A program made the position numbers and the translations under genes. From positions 1-64,000 of the forward strand of contig JAEUPW010000169.1 in NCBI GenBank assembly GCA_016790045.1: 64,000 bases of DNA, in the 5' to 3' direction. Positions within the stretch are counted from its first letter, which is position 1. Each line of letters opens with the position of its first letter. Positions 1 through 9,272 of the stretch are shown one piece after another. The stretch is from Candidatus Competibacteraceae bacterium (lineage in GTDB: Bacteria > Pseudomonadota > Gammaproteobacteria > Competibacterales > Competibacteraceae). Below the pieces are notes generated by a model. That model saw only the letters and a program-made list of their open reading frames with translations, was not told where the DNA came from and did no database searches.

Positions 1-1055
1 TCGTGGTGCCAGTTGTCGCCGTCCGAGGCTTGCGCCGCGTAGATGTTCCAGCTCGACAGCGGATAGCGGGCGCGGACGATGTCGCTCATCAGGGTGAGCG
101 CGCTGGAGACCACGGTGCCGCCGGTTTCCCGCGAATAGAAGAATTCCTGCTCGTCCACCTCCTTGGCGATGGTGTGATGGCGGATAAACACCACCTCGAT
201 GCGCTCGTAATTGCGTTTCAAGAACAGATAAAGCAACGTGAAGAAGCGCTTGGCCAAATCCTTGCGCGCCCGGTCCATCGACCCGGAAACGTCCATCAGG
301 CAAAACATGACCGCCTGGGTGGTCGGCTGGGGCTGCAACACGCGGTTGACGTAGCGCAGATCGAAGGTGTCGATGAACGGCACCGCCCGCGCCCGCGCCC
401 GCAGCCGCTCGATCTCTTCGACCAAGGCTCGGGCGCGAAGCTCGTCCACCGGCGGGTCGGCCAGCAGTTGCTTCAGTTCCTCCTCGGCTTCGCGCAAGCG
501 CCGGGTGTAGGGAGCGGCGAGCGCCATCCGCCGCGCCAGCGCGCCTTTCAGCGAGCGCACCACGTCGATGTTGACCGGCGCGCCAGCGCTGGTGAAACCG
601 GCCCGCACCGATTTGAATTCGCTGACCTTCGACAGTTGGGTGCGGACCAGGTTGGGTAGCTCCAAGTCCTCGAAAAACAGTTCCAGGAACTCCTCGCGAG
701 ACAGCTCGAAAACGAACTCGTCCTCGCCCTCGCCGGTGTTGCTGGCCTGGCCGCCGCCCGCGCCCCCGCCCGCGCCGCCTTGCGGCCGGGCGATCCGGTC
801 GCCCTTGGTGAATTCCCGGTTGCCGGGATGGATGGCCTCGCGCCGCCCGCCCGCCCCGTGCCCGAACACCGGCTCGGACAGATCGCGGGCCGGGATGTTG
901 ATTTTTTCGCCGTTGTCGATGTCGGTGATGCTGCGGCCGTTCATGGCCTCGGTGACGGCCTTCTTAATCTGATTTTTAAAGCGCCGGATGAAGCGCTGGC
1001 GGTTGACGGCGCTCTTGTTTTTGCCGTCCAACCGTCGATCGATCAGCGTGGCCAT
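1..1055 (-). CDS. yeaH: YeaH/YhbH family protein (DUF444), 3' end outside window
   Basis: Partial gene entering from the left edge; 351 codons are visible from an ATG at 1055. The N-terminus ([20 protein letters not shown]) and the acidic, glycine-rich linker that follows are typical of YeaH/YhbH. Near the edge the protein reads SDGDNWH, part of the conserved C-terminal half that resembles a von Willebrand-type domain. The family is about 420 residues, so roughly 70 are missing. It lies 15 bp downstream of prkA on the same strand, as in enterics (yeaG-yeaH), where the pair is induced by starvation and nitrogen stress. The biochemical role is unknown. In many genomes spoVR follows, which would lie outside this window. 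Confidence 0.93.
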   Translation of the reverse strand, partial: MATLIDRRLDGKNKSAVNRQRFIRRFKNQIKKAVTEAMNGRSITDIDNGEKINIPARDLSEPVFGHGAGGRREAIHPGNREFTKGDRIARPQGGAGGGAGGGQASNTGEGEDEFVFELSREEFLELFFEDLELPNLVRTQLSKVSEFKSVRAGFTSAGAPVNIDVVRSLKGALARRMALAAPYTRRLREAEEELKQLLADPPVDELRARALVEEIERLRARARAVPFIDTFDLRYVNRVLQPQPTTQAVMFCLMDVSGSMDRARKDLAKRFFTLLYLFLKRNYERIEVVFIRHHTIAKEVDEQEFFYSRETGGTVVSSALTLMSDIVRARYPLSSWNIYAAQASDGDNWHH

Positions 1056-1070
1056 GAACGGTGTCCTCGG

Positions 1071-2993
1071 TCAGGATGCCTTGCGAACCCGCAGATACCA
1101 ATCGGACAACAACCGCACTTGCTTGGCCGTGTAGCCCTTGGCGACCATCCGATCCACGAACTGCGCGTGCTTCTTCTGTTCCTCGGCGCTGGCTTTGGCG
1201 TTGAAGCTGATCACCGGCAGCAAATCTTCGGTGCTCGAAAACATCTTCTTCTCGATCACCGCCCGCAGCTTCTCGTAGCTGGTCCAGGCCGGGTTCTTGC
1301 CGGCGTTGTTGGCCCGCGCCCGCAGCACGAAGTTGACGATCTCGTTGCGGAAGTCCTTGGGGTTGCTGATGCCGGCCGGCTTCTCGATCTTTTCCAGCTC
1401 GGAGTTCAGGGCCGCCCGGTCGAAGGATTCGCCGGTGTCGGGGTCGCGGTACTCCTGATCCTGAATCCAGAAATCGGCGTAGGTCACGTAGCGGTCGAAG
1501 ATATTCTGACCGTATTCCGAATAGGATTCCAGATAGGCTTGCTGCAATTCTTTGCCGATGAATTCGCCGTAGCGCGGCGCGAGAAAACCTTTCAAATAAG
1601 AGAGATATTTTTCCTCGATCTCGCCTTGAAACTGCTCGCGCTCGATCTGGCGCTCCAGCACGTAGAGCAGGTGCACGGGGTTGGCGGCCACTTCCGCGTG
1701 ATCGAAATTGAACACCTGGCTCAGAATCTTGAAGGCGAAGCGGGTGGAAATGCCGGTCATGCCTTCGTCCACCCCGGCATAATCGCGGTACTCCTGCATC
1801 GATTTGGCCTTGGGATCGGTGTCTTTGAGATTTTCGCCGTCGTAAATCCGCATTTTGGAATAGATGCTGGAATTCTCCGGCTCCTTGATCCGGGTCAGCA
1901 CCGAAAACTGCGCCAGCATTTCCAGGGTGCCGGGCGCGCAGGAGGCGTCCGACAGCGAGCTGTGAGTCAGCAGTTTCCGGTAAATCTTGACTTCGTCGGA
2001 CACCCGCAGGCAATACGGCACCTTGACGATGTAAACCCGATCCAGGAAGGCTTCATTGTTTTTGTTGTTCTTGAACGACTGCCATTCCGATTCGTTGGAG
2101 TGGGCCAGGATGATGCCTTCGAACGGGATGGCCGACAGCCCCTCGGTGCTGTTGTAGTTGCCTTCCTGGGTGGCGGTTAGCAGCGGGTGCAGCACCTTGA
2201 TCGGGGCCTTGAACATCTCGACGAATTCCATCAGGCCGCGGTTGGCGCGGCAGAGCGCGCCGGAGAAGCTGTAGGCGTCCGGATCGTTCTGGGCGAAATG
2301 CTCCAGCTTGCGGATGTCGACCTTGCCGACCAGCGAGGAAATGTCCTGGTTGTTTTCGTCGCCCGGCTCGGTTTTGGCCACCGCGATCTGGTGCAGCACC
2401 GAAGGCCGCAGCTTGACCACCCGGAACTTGGTGATGTCGCCGTTGTATTCGCGCAAGCGCTTGGCCGCCCAGGGCGACATGATATGGCGCAGATAGCGGC
2501 GCGGGATGCCGTAATCGTCTTCCAAGATCGGGCCGTCTTCTTCCGGGTTGAACAAGCCCAGCGGCGACTCGAACACCGGCGAGCCCTCGATGGCGTAGAA
2601 CGACACCTTTTCCATCAGTTGCTTGAGCCGCTCGGCCAAGGACGATTTGCCGCCGCCCACCGGACCGAGCAGGTACAAAATCTGCTTCTTTTCTTCCAGG
2701 CCCTGCGCGGCGTGCTTGAGGTAGGACACGATTTGTTCGATCGCATCTTCCATCCCGTAGAATTCTTCGAAAGCGGGATAAATCTTCAGCACCTTGTTCT
2801 GGAAGATGCGCGAGAGCCGGGAGTCGTTGCGGGTGTCCACCAATTCGGGTTCGCCGATGGCCGCGAGCAAGCGTTCGGCGGCGCTGGCGAAGGCGCTGGG
2901 GTCCCGCTTGCAAAGGTCCAGATAGTCCTGGAGGGTCAGGGTTTCTTCGCGGCTCTCTTCGTAGCGCGACAGATAGCGGTTGAAAAGTGTCAT
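1071..2993 (-). CDS. prkA: PrkA family serine protein kinase (YeaG)
   Basis: A 640-residue protein, matching E. coli YeaG (644). PrkA proteins combine an AAA+ P-loop module with a C-terminal kinase-like region and act in stationary-phase and nitrogen-starvation responses in the cytoplasm. The Walker A motif GPVGGGKSS is at residues 110-118. The central segment contains PEENSSIYSKMR-like family motifs. The ATG at 2993 is preceded by GAGAGG seven bases upstream, which supports the start. yeaH follows after 15 bp, so the two are probably one transcript. A sigma-54-like promoter lies about 200 bp upstream (3193-3208). Identification is firm; the physiological substrate is unknown. Confidence 0.96.
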   Translation of the reverse strand: MTLFNRYLSRYEESREETLTLQDYLDLCKRDPSAFASAAERLLAAIGEPELVDTRNDSRLSRIFQNKVLKIYPAFEEFYGMEDAIEQIVSYLKHAAQGLEEKKQILYLLGPVGGGKSSLAERLKQLMEKVSFYAIEGSPVFESPLGLFNPEEDGPILEDDYGIPRRYLRHIMSPWAAKRLREYNGDITKFRVVKLRPSVLHQIAVAKTEPGDENNQDISSLVGKVDIRKLEHFAQNDPDAYSFSGALCRANRGLMEFVEMFKAPIKVLHPLLTATQEGNYNSTEGLSAIPFEGIILAHSNESEWQSFKNNKNNEAFLDRVYIVKVPYCLRVSDEVKIYRKLLTHSSLSDASCAPGTLEMLAQFSVLTRIKEPENSSIYSKMRIYDGENLKDTDPKAKSMQEYRDYAGVDEGMTGISTRFAFKILSQVFNFDHAEVAANPVHLLYVLERQIEREQFQGEIEEKYLSYLKGFLAPRYGEFIGKELQQAYLESYSEYGQNIFDRYVTYADFWIQDQEYRDPDTGESFDRAALNSELEKIEKPAGISNPKDFRNEIVNFVLRARANNAGKNPAWTSYEKLRAVIEKKMFSSTEDLLPVISFNAKASAEEQKKHAQFVDRMVAKGYTAKQVRLLSDWYLRVRKAS

Positions 2994-3192
2994 GTCATAC
3001 CTCTCTAAGGGCGCGGAAGGGCGGTGGCTTCCGGTCAGAGCTTGTCAAAGCAACACCAGATAGCGAGTTGTCCATCGATCCATGCGTCGGCCGGCCGGCG
3101 CGCCGGCCCGCTCGTTGGACCCGCGCCGCGAGGGGCGGTGCTCCCGGCGCCGAGCGATTTTGAGCGGTGTCGAAACGGTCTCTGAAAATAAT

Positions 3193-3208
3193 AGCAATTA
3201 TTGGACCA
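3193..3208 (-). promoter_or_regulatory. Putative sigma-54 (-24/-12) promoter for prkA-yeaH
   Basis: On the minus strand the 16 bases read TGGTCCAATAATTGCT. Against the sigma-54 consensus TGGCACG-N4-TTGCW, the GG at -24 and GC at -12 are correctly spaced and the TTGCT box is exact. The transcription start would fall near 3183, giving a leader of about 190 nt before prkA. An imperfect inverted repeat GTGGGC-N6-GCTCAC at 3236-3253 lies upstream, in the range used by enhancer-binding proteins, but does not clearly match NtrC. In E. coli yeaGH is known to be NtrC/sigma-54 dependent, which agrees with this reading. Confidence 0.6.
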
Positions 3209-3726
3209 TTCTTGATCGACCGATGCGCTCGCGATGTGGGCACGGTCGCTCACACCGGCGCGCGCTGGCTTGAGGATTGACTTTAAAAATCATTTAATCA
3301 ATAGCTTATTTATAGGGTCCGTTGCCTGAACACCGTCTGAATAACGGATTAGACCTCGGTCAAGCCATTAATTTAACGCGGTGCGAAGTTAACTTGGCCA
3401 ACTTGTTCGCCCCCGTTTGAGGTTTCTGCCCCAAAACCGACCTTTCGGGTGCGCCGGGCTCATTTGGCGATGCGGGAGCGTCCGTTTGAGCGCCGGAAAC
3501 GCGGCGTGAACATCGGGCTGAATCTCCAAGAGGGCGTAAAACGCATCGCGGCCTCGAAAGGGCGCGGCTTCGGAAACTGTGGCGCGCTGGCCGCAGCCGG
3601 CCCCAGCTTTTCATAGACCGCGCGGGCTAGCGGGGGTTCAAGTGCCAGCGGGAGGCATTAAGGACGCTGAAGGTTTTTGTTGCTAACATCATTCGAACTG
3701 CGATGGCGCAGATGATCGGAAGCGGC
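3209..3726. other. Intergenic region between divergent prkA and perM-like gene
   Basis: About 500 bp without a convincing gene. It holds an AT-rich block at 3277-3330, unusual against the GC-rich surroundings, with a TTGACT hexamer at its left end but no good -10 at normal spacing. A minus-strand open frame at 3360-3614 (84 codons) has arginine/proline-rich composition typical of chance frames and no plausible ribosome site. A small CCGT-N7-ACGG inverted repeat lies near 3333. The AT-rich block may be promoter or protein-binding DNA for either divergent gene. Confidence 0.5.
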
Positions 3727-4794
3727 ATGAAAATTCTCAGCGACTGGTTTCAGCGGTTTTTCAACGATCCCCAAGTGGTGATTTTGACGGTCCTGCTGGC
3801 CATCGGGACCAGCGTGATCATCTTCATGGGCCAGGATTTGGCGCCGGCGCTGGCGAGCATCGTCATCGCTTACCTGCTGGAGGGCATCGTTCAATTTTGC
3901 CAGGCCCACTTGCGCGTTCCGCGCTTGCTGGGCGTCACCCTGGTTTTCGTGCTGTTTCTGGCGTTCGTGCTGTTTTTGCTGTTCGGGCTGTTGCCGCTGG
4001 TGTCGCGGCAGTTGACCCAACTGATCCAGCAATTTCCGAGCATGATCGTCAAGGGACAAAACCTGCTGCTCAGCTTGCCGGCTTCCTATCCGGAATTTAT
4101 CTCGGAAAATCAGGTGCTGGAAGTGATCGGCGCGGTCAGGGCCGAAATCCTGACCTGGGGGCAGAACGCCTTGTCCTGGTCGCTGGCGGCGGGGATGGGC
4201 ATCATCAGCTTCACCATCTATCTGGTTCTGGTGCCGTTGCTGGTGTTCTTTTTTCTCAAAGACAAAGAATTGATTTTGCAATGGTCGCGCAACTTTCTGC
4301 CGAACGACCACGCCCTCGCGCAACAGGTGTGGCGCGAGGTCAACCGGCAACTGGGGAATTACATCCGGGGAAAATTCCTGGAAATTTTGATCGTCTGGGC
4401 CGCCACGTATCTCGCTTTCGTCTACATGGGCCTTCAATTCGCGATGTTGCTGGCCCTGATGGTGGGTCTGTCGGTGATCGTGCCCTACATCGGCGCGGTG
4501 GTCGTGACCGTTCCGGTGGCGCTGGTCGCTTATTTTCAGTGGGGCTGGAGTTCCGAGTTTCTTTGGCTGCTAGGCATCTATTTGATCGTGCAGGGATTGG
4601 ACGGCAACGTTCTGGTGCCCATCCTGTTTTCGGAGGTGGTGGATCTGCACCCCATCGCCATCATCGTGGCGGTGCTGGTCTTTGGCGGCCTGTGGGGATT
4701 TTGGGGAATTTTCTTCGCCATCCCGCTGGCGACCGTGGTCCAGGCCATCCTCAAATCCTGGCCCCACCGGTCGCATCCGGTTTTGGCGGTCTAG
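3727..4794 (+). CDS. AI-2E transporter family (PerM-like) membrane permease
   Basis: A 355-residue integral membrane protein of the PerM/DUF20 family, with about seven to eight hydrophobic spans. Two or three spans at the N-terminus are followed by an amphipathic loop of about 60 residues (LTQLIQQFPSMI onward), then the conserved block GNYIRGKFLEILIV and PYIGAVVVTVPVALVAYFQ. The C-terminal motif DGNVLVPILFSEVVDLHPI is the family signature. Members have been linked to autoinducer-2 export, Na+/H+ exchange or unknown substrates, so the substrate here cannot be called. An upstream in-frame ATG at 3703 is possible; 3727 is preferred because a GGAAG precedes it. It appears monocistronic. Confidence 0.9.
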   Translation: MKILSDWFQRFFNDPQVVILTVLLAIGTSVIIFMGQDLAPALASIVIAYLLEGIVQFCQAHLRVPRLLGVTLVFVLFLAFVLFLLFGLLPLVSRQLTQLIQQFPSMIVKGQNLLLSLPASYPEFISENQVLEVIGAVRAEILTWGQNALSWSLAAGMGIISFTIYLVLVPLLVFFFLKDKELILQWSRNFLPNDHALAQQVWREVNRQLGNYIRGKFLEILIVWAATYLAFVYMGLQFAMLLALMVGLSVIVPYIGAVVVTVPVALVAYFQWGWSSEFLWLLGIYLIVQGLDGNVLVPILFSEVVDLHPIAIIVAVLVFGGLWGFWGIFFAIPLATVVQAILKSWPHRSHPVLAV

Positions 4795-4927
4795 CCGGCC
4801 GCGATCGGAACGTCGCCGCAAAATCGTCCCAGACCCGCGCGAATCGGGAACCGATCCGGCCTGCCCCGACCTAACAAGCAGGGCAGCAAATGCCCCGACC
4901 CGTCACCAAAAGCTTGGAGGAAAACCC

Positions 4928-5494
4928 ATGAACCGACTTCGTATGACGCTGATCGCATCGGCCGCCAGCTTGGTTTTCGGCGCCGAGGTTTTGGCGCAAG
5001 CCATGTCGAAAGAAGCCTATAGCGCCGCCGAAGAGCAGATCGAGGCGACTTACAAGGCCGACAAGAAAGCGTGTGACTCGCTGTCGGGCAACGCGGAAGA
5101 TATCTGCGTCGCCGAGGCCAAGGGCAAGGAAAAAACCGCCAAGGCCGAGCTGGAGGCCCGCTACGATCCCACCGAAAAGAACCGCTACAAGGCGCGGTTG
5201 GCCAAGGCGGAAGCCGATTACGAGGTCGCCAAGGAGCGATGCGACGACAAGGCCGGCAACGAGAAAGACGTGTGCGTGAAAGAAGCCAAGGCGGCGGAAA
5301 CCAAAGCGAAGGCCGACGCCGAGGTCGCGAAGGAAACCGGCAAGGGAGCCGAGCAAGGCGCGGAGGCCAGAAAGGAAGCGGCCGAAGACAAACGGGAAGC
5401 CGATTACAAAGTCGCCCGGGAAAAGTGCGATGCGCTCTCCGGCGACGCCAAGAGCCAGTGCGTGGACGCCGCCAAGGCCCGCTACGGCCAGTAG
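4928..5494 (+). CDS. Secreted six-cysteine, Lys/Ala/Glu-rich repeat protein
   Basis: A 188-residue protein with a clear signal peptide; cleavage is likely after VLAQA (residue 25). GGAGG lies seven bases before the ATG. The mature part is made of three degenerate repeats, each with the core CD(S/D/A)xxG-(N/D)xxxxCV, giving cysteine pairs 49/60, 105/116 and 167/178, all spaced C-x10-C. Between repeats it is strongly helical and charged (Ala, Lys, Glu). Each pair could form a disulfide in the periplasm, but this is inference. Similar Lys/Ala-rich secreted proteins are often annotated as TolA-like; there is no TolA domain here. No function can be assigned. The gene stands alone, with a stem-loop just after it. 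Confidence 0.85.
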   Translation: MNRLRMTLIASAASLVFGAEVLAQAMSKEAYSAAEEQIEATYKADKKACDSLSGNAEDICVAEAKGKEKTAKAELEARYDPTEKNRYKARLAKAEADYEVAKERCDDKAGNEKDVCVKEAKAAETKAKADAEVAKETGKGAEQGAEARKEAAEDKREADYKVAREKCDALSGDAKSQCVDAAKARYGQ

Positions 5495-5505
5495 TCCCGC
5501 CTAAA

Positions 5506-5530
5506 GCAGGTGGGTTATCGGCCCACCTGC
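5506..5530. terminator. Stem-loop between convergent genes (likely terminator)
   Basis: A perfect 9-bp inverted repeat GCAGGTGGG / CCCACCTGC separated by 7 nt. It begins 12 bp after the stop of the six-cysteine protein gene and lies 19 bp beyond the stop of the convergent cardiolipin synthase gene. There is no clean T-tract on either side, so termination efficiency is uncertain. Confidence 0.55.
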
Positions 5531-5548
5531 AACGCTTGGCGAAAGTCG

Positions 5549-6997
5549 CTACAAAAGCGGGGAGAGCAACCGCGCGGCGGATTCGAACAAGCGCTGGCCG
5601 ATGGGCGCGCGCCGGCCGGGTTTGACATACGGTCTGGCCAATTTCAGATCCGCCTCGAAAGTGCGGATCAGCGCTTGGGCGATGGCGGTGTCGTAAAGCG
5701 CCGCCATGATTTCAAAATTTAAGGTAAAGCTGCGGTTGTCGAAATTGGCGCTGCCCACCGCCGCGATCCGTTTGTCGATCACCAAAACCTTGGCGTGCAG
5801 CATCGGCGGGCCGTATTCGTCGATGCGGATGCCGGCGCTGACCAATTCGTCGTAATAGCTCCGCGCGGCGGCGGTGACCAAACGCGAATCGCTGCGCTTG
5901 GGCACCAAAATCCGCACCTCCACCCCGCGCAGCGAGGCTGTAATCAGCGCGGTCGTCAGCGCCTCGGTCGGGACGAAGTAGGGCGTGGTCAGCAAAATCT
6001 GCTGCTGGGCCCCGGTGATGGCGGCGAAGAAAAACTTGGCGATGGCGTCCTGATGGCCGTCGGGGCCGGATTCGACCACATGCAACCAGACGTTTTGCGG
6101 CTGTTCGGCGAAGGGCGGGAAAAATTCCGGCTCGAACGGCGCTTGTTCGGTGGCGAAATACCAGTCTTCCAGAAAAATGAACTGCAAGCGCTGGACCGGT
6201 TCGCCGTCGATCCGCAAATGGGTGTCGCGCCAAGCGTCTTCGTTGCTGCTGAAGCTGCTGTGATGGTCGCTGATGTTGATGCCGCCGATAAAGCCGACCC
6301 GGCCGTCCGCGACCACGATCTTGCGATGGGTCCGAAAATTCATGTGGCTCGGCCCCAGGCGAGGCAGCCGGATCGGGTTGAACCAGGCGGTCGAGGCGCC
6401 GGCTTCTACCAGGGGTTTCAGGAAAGCGCGCTTGACGCTGTTGGAGCCGATGGCGTCCAGCAGCAGCCGCACCTGCACGCCGGCGCGCGCTTTTTCGATC
6501 AAAAGATCGCGCAGCCGGGTGCCGATGCCGTCGGGTTGCCAGATGTAATATTCCAGATGGACGTGATGGGTGGCCCCGGCGACGGCGGCCATGATCGCCT
6601 CGAAACAGTCGTCCCCGGTTTCCAGCAAGCGGACGTCGAGCGCGGCGACCGGAACCCTTTGGCCGGAGCGTTTCAACAGGGTGGCGAGCTGCTGTTCGAG
6701 GCCGGTTTCGGGAAAGCCGGGCAGCGGGTTTTCGTCGTGGCGCAAGCGCTCGTGGGCGGACTTGATCAGGCGGGTTCGGGCGCGGCTGTAGCGCAACCGC
6801 CGCCGCCGCAAGCGCCGAGGCCCGAACAGGAAATAAATCACCGCGCCGATGTAAGGCATGAAGAGCAGCGCCAGCAGCCAGGCCAAGGTCGCGGTGGGGG
6901 AGCGGCGCTCAAGGATGAGCCCCACGCCCATGATCACCAGCCACAACAGCCAACCCAACGATAAAACCGTGGCCAGATTGAGGGCGTCGACATCCAT
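5549..6997 (-). CDS. cls: Cardiolipin synthase (phospholipase D family)
   Basis: A 482-residue inner-membrane enzyme that condenses two phosphatidylglycerol molecules, or another phosphatidyl donor, into cardiolipin. Two transmembrane helices at the N-terminus (about residues 8-50) fit ClsA-type proteins. The two HKD catalytic motifs are intact: H224-x-K226-x4-D231 and H401-x-K403-x4-D408, each followed by the expected GG or GSANFDNRS stretch. Length and order match bacterial Cls (about 480). Its start at 6997 is one base from the stop of the upstream PhoH-like gene at 6999, so the two are probably co-transcribed. The mapping to ClsA rather than ClsB/C rests on the N-terminal spans. Confidence 0.95.
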   Translation of the reverse strand: MDVDALNLATVLSLGWLLWLVIMGVGLILERRSPTATLAWLLALLFMPYIGAVIYFLFGPRRLRRRRLRYSRARTRLIKSAHERLRHDENPLPGFPETGLEQQLATLLKRSGQRVPVAALDVRLLETGDDCFEAIMAAVAGATHHVHLEYYIWQPDGIGTRLRDLLIEKARAGVQVRLLLDAIGSNSVKRAFLKPLVEAGASTAWFNPIRLPRLGPSHMNFRTHRKIVVADGRVGFIGGINISDHHSSFSSNEDAWRDTHLRIDGEPVQRLQFIFLEDWYFATEQAPFEPEFFPPFAEQPQNVWLHVVESGPDGHQDAIAKFFFAAITGAQQQILLTTPYFVPTEALTTALITASLRGVEVRILVPKRSDSRLVTAAARSYYDELVSAGIRIDEYGPPMLHAKVLVIDKRIAAVGSANFDNRSFTLNFEIMAALYDTAIAQALIRTFEADLKLARPYVKPGRRAPIGQRLFESAARLLSPLL

Positions 6998-6998
6998 C

Positions 6999-8423
6999 TT
7001 ACAAGTGCTCCGAGGCGAATTCCGCCAAACGCGACCGCTCGCCGCGCCGCAAAGTCACGTGCCCGCCGTGCGGCCAATCCTTGAACCGGTCCACCACATA
7101 GGTCAGGCCCGAGGTGGTTTCGGACAAGTAGGGGGTGTCGATCTGAGCGATGTTGCCCAGGCAGATCACCTTGGTGCCCGGCCCGGCGCGCGTGATCAGG
7201 GTTTTCATCTGCTTGGGCGTCAGGTTCTGCGCTTCGTCGATGATCAAATATTTGCTTTGGAAAGTGCGGCCGCGCATGAAGTTCAGCGAACGGATTTTGA
7301 TCTTGTTGCTCAACAGGTCGGCGGTGGCGGCGCGGCCCCATTCGCCGCTGTCTTGCGGGGCCAGCACTTCCAGATTGTCCATCAGCGCCCCCATCCAGGG
7401 CGTCATTTTCTCCTCCTCGGTGCCGGGCAGAAAGCCGATGTCCTCGCCGACCGGCACCGTGACCCGAGTCATGATGATTTCCCGGTAGCGCTTGGCGTCG
7501 AGGGTTTGCGCCAACCCGGCCGCCAGGGCCAGCAAAGTCTTGCCGGTGCCGGCCGCGCCCAGCAGGGAAACGAAATCGATGGCGGGGTCCAGCAGCAGGT
7601 TGAGCGCGAAATTTTGTTCGCGGTTGCGGGCGGTGATTCCCCATACCGCATGGTTGGCCGCAGTGTGATCCTTGAGAATTTCGATCACCGCCTCCGCGTC
7701 GCGCAACTGGCGGACGATGTAGGCGGTCTCGGCGTCGGCCTGAAACAGTCCTTGATTGGGGTGCCAGCTCGCGATCTCCGGGCCGCGCACCCGATAAAAC
7801 GTGCGTCCGCTGTCTTTCCAGGATTCCAGCTCCTTGCCGTGGCTTTCCCAGAAGTCCGGCGGCAGTTCCCGCGCGCCGCTGTAGAGCAGATTGACGTCAT
7901 CGAGGGTTTGATCGTTGTAATAGTCCTCGGCGTGCAGGCCGAGGATCGCGGCCTTGATCCGCAGGTTGATGTCCTTGGACACCAGGGTGACGCGGCTGTC
8001 GGGACGATCCTGACGCAGGCTCAAGGCCATGCCGAGAATATCGTGATCGGGCGTGTTGCCGGGCAGAAGATTGGCCGGGACGCTCAACCGGATCGGGCGG
8101 GTTTGAAAAAATAGCCGGCCGCTGGCCGACTTGCCCCGCGCGCCGGCCAAACCGGGCAGCGGCAAGCCGAGATCGATTTGCTCCTTGCTGGCCCCGGCGA
8201 TCAAGTCGTCCAGGAACCGGCTGACTTGGCGGACGTTGCGCGCGACTTCCGAAAGGCCTTTTTTGGCGTGATCCAATTCTTCCAGGACCATCATCGGCAA
8301 ATGGATGTCGTGTTCCTGAAAGCGGAACAGCGCGGTGGGATCGTGCATCAGCACGTTGGTGTCGAGCACGAACAGGCGGCGGTCGGCCAGGGGGATTGCA
8401 AGGTCGGCGGTGGTTTCGGCCAT
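6999..8423 (-). CDS. PIN domain-PhoH fusion protein (PhoH2 type)
   Basis: A 474-residue cytosolic protein. Residues 15-160 form a PIN nuclease domain with the acidic residues D21 (FVLDTNVLMHDP), E49 (MVLEELDHAKKG), D127/D129 (region PDHDILG) and D151 (VSKDINLR). Residues 255-470 form a PhoH ATPase with Walker A GAAGTGKT at 289-296 and the Walker B region YLIIDEAQNL. Such PhoH2 proteins are described as sequence-specific RNA helicase/ribonucleases. In many proteobacteria this gene sits near peroxiredoxin or housekeeping genes; here it precedes cls. About 216 bp of GC-rich DNA with no recognisable feature separate it from gcvR. Confidence 0.93.
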   Translation of the reverse strand: MAETTADLAIPLADRRLFVLDTNVLMHDPTALFRFQEHDIHLPMMVLEELDHAKKGLSEVARNVRQVSRFLDDLIAGASKEQIDLGLPLPGLAGARGKSASGRLFFQTRPIRLSVPANLLPGNTPDHDILGMALSLRQDRPDSRVTLVSKDINLRIKAAILGLHAEDYYNDQTLDDVNLLYSGARELPPDFWESHGKELESWKDSGRTFYRVRGPEIASWHPNQGLFQADAETAYIVRQLRDAEAVIEILKDHTAANHAVWGITARNREQNFALNLLLDPAIDFVSLLGAAGTGKTLLALAAGLAQTLDAKRYREIIMTRVTVPVGEDIGFLPGTEEEKMTPWMGALMDNLEVLAPQDSGEWGRAATADLLSNKIKIRSLNFMRGRTFQSKYLIIDEAQNLTPKQMKTLITRAGPGTKVICLGNIAQIDTPYLSETTSGLTYVVDRFKDWPHGGHVTLRRGERSRLAEFASEHL

Positions 8424-8639
8424 GGCTACGGGATGCGTGGGTGTCCGGGAGGTTTTCGCGAGCGAACAGGATTAAAAGACCGCCGGATCGGCCCGCGCGC
8501 TGCCGGCGCTCGGCGCTGGCGGGACGTTGCGCCGGCGGCGCATCGGCCCAGGGCGGAGTGGCGGCAAGCGCCTCGGCCGCCGGCAGCGCGCGCCGGGCGC
8601 GACCTTAGACGCGGCCCCAAACGGACGCTCATGCTCGGT

Positions 8640-9170
8640 TTAGCCTTTGATCGGTTCCAGCACCGCATCCAAATTCAGGTCGTCGCAAAAATCCAGAAAT
8701 TCCTCGCGCAACATGGCGATGTGAGTGTTGGCGGGGATGCCGATGGCCAGGTTGACCGAAAACATCGGCGTGCCGGTATGCGGCGCGCTGTAGCTGCGCG
8801 TGACCATATCTTCGATGTTGATCGAGCGGCTGGCGAAAAAACTGGCCAAGTGGTGGACGATGCCCGGCTGGTTGACCGCCACGACCTCCACCGCGTAGGG
8901 CAGCACGTCCCCGGCCGGCGCGCGGCTTTCGGTGCGCTTGGCCACGATGGTCATGTTCAGCGCCTGTTCCAGCCGCTTGAGCTGCATTTCCAGCTTGGTG
9001 AGGGTGTTCCAGTTGCCTTGGACCAGCAGCAGGATGGCGAATTCCCCGCCCAACACCGTCATCCGGCTGTCCACCATGCTGCAATCGCATTCCAGGATCG
9101 CGCGGGAGAGCTCGTTGACGAGACCGGGGCGGTCTTCGCCCAAGGCGGAGACGACGAGATGGTTTTTCAC
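8640..9170 (-). CDS. gcvR: Glycine cleavage system transcriptional repressor GcvR (tandem ACT)
   Basis: A 176-residue protein with two ACT domains: residues 4-80 (SALGEDRPGLVNELSRAI) and about 90-175 (VVAVNQPGIVHHLASFFASR). In E. coli GcvR binds glycine and the activator GcvA to switch off gcvTHP. No DNA-binding domain is present, as expected. The start is GTG at 9170. It is divergent from dapA, a common gammaproteobacterial arrangement. No gcv genes or gcvA are in this window, so the partner is elsewhere. A more general ACT-domain regulator cannot be excluded. Confidence 0.88.
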   Translation of the reverse strand: MKNHLVVSALGEDRPGLVNELSRAILECDCSMVDSRMTVLGGEFAILLLVQGNWNTLTKLEMQLKRLEQALNMTIVAKRTESRAPAGDVLPYAVEVVAVNQPGIVHHLASFFASRSINIEDMVTRSYSAPHTGTPMFSVNLAIGIPANTHIAMLREEFLDFCDDLNLDAVLEPIKG

Positions 9171-9272
9171 GGGCGCGGCTTCCTAGAGGCAAATAGACAA
9201 AAATGTTCAGTTTCAGTGTACAGGCATCGCGCCGGGGTGAAAACCGCCCCAGTCCCGGCTTGCGGCCGACGC

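Noticed and set aside
780-3008. Long plus-strand open frames opposite yeaH/prkA (466 and 273 codons)
   Set aside because: They are antisense to firm genes. High GC content makes stop codons rare in these frames, and the products have no recognisable motifs.
3080-3115. GGCCGGCCGGCGCGCCGGCC-like repeat as a possible mobile or REP element
   Set aside because: A single local GC palindrome, no second copy seen in the window; more likely structure in the prkA leader.
3360-3614. An 84-codon minus-strand ORF in the prkA-perM spacer
   Set aside because: No ribosome site, no motif and an Arg/Pro-rich composition as in chance frames.
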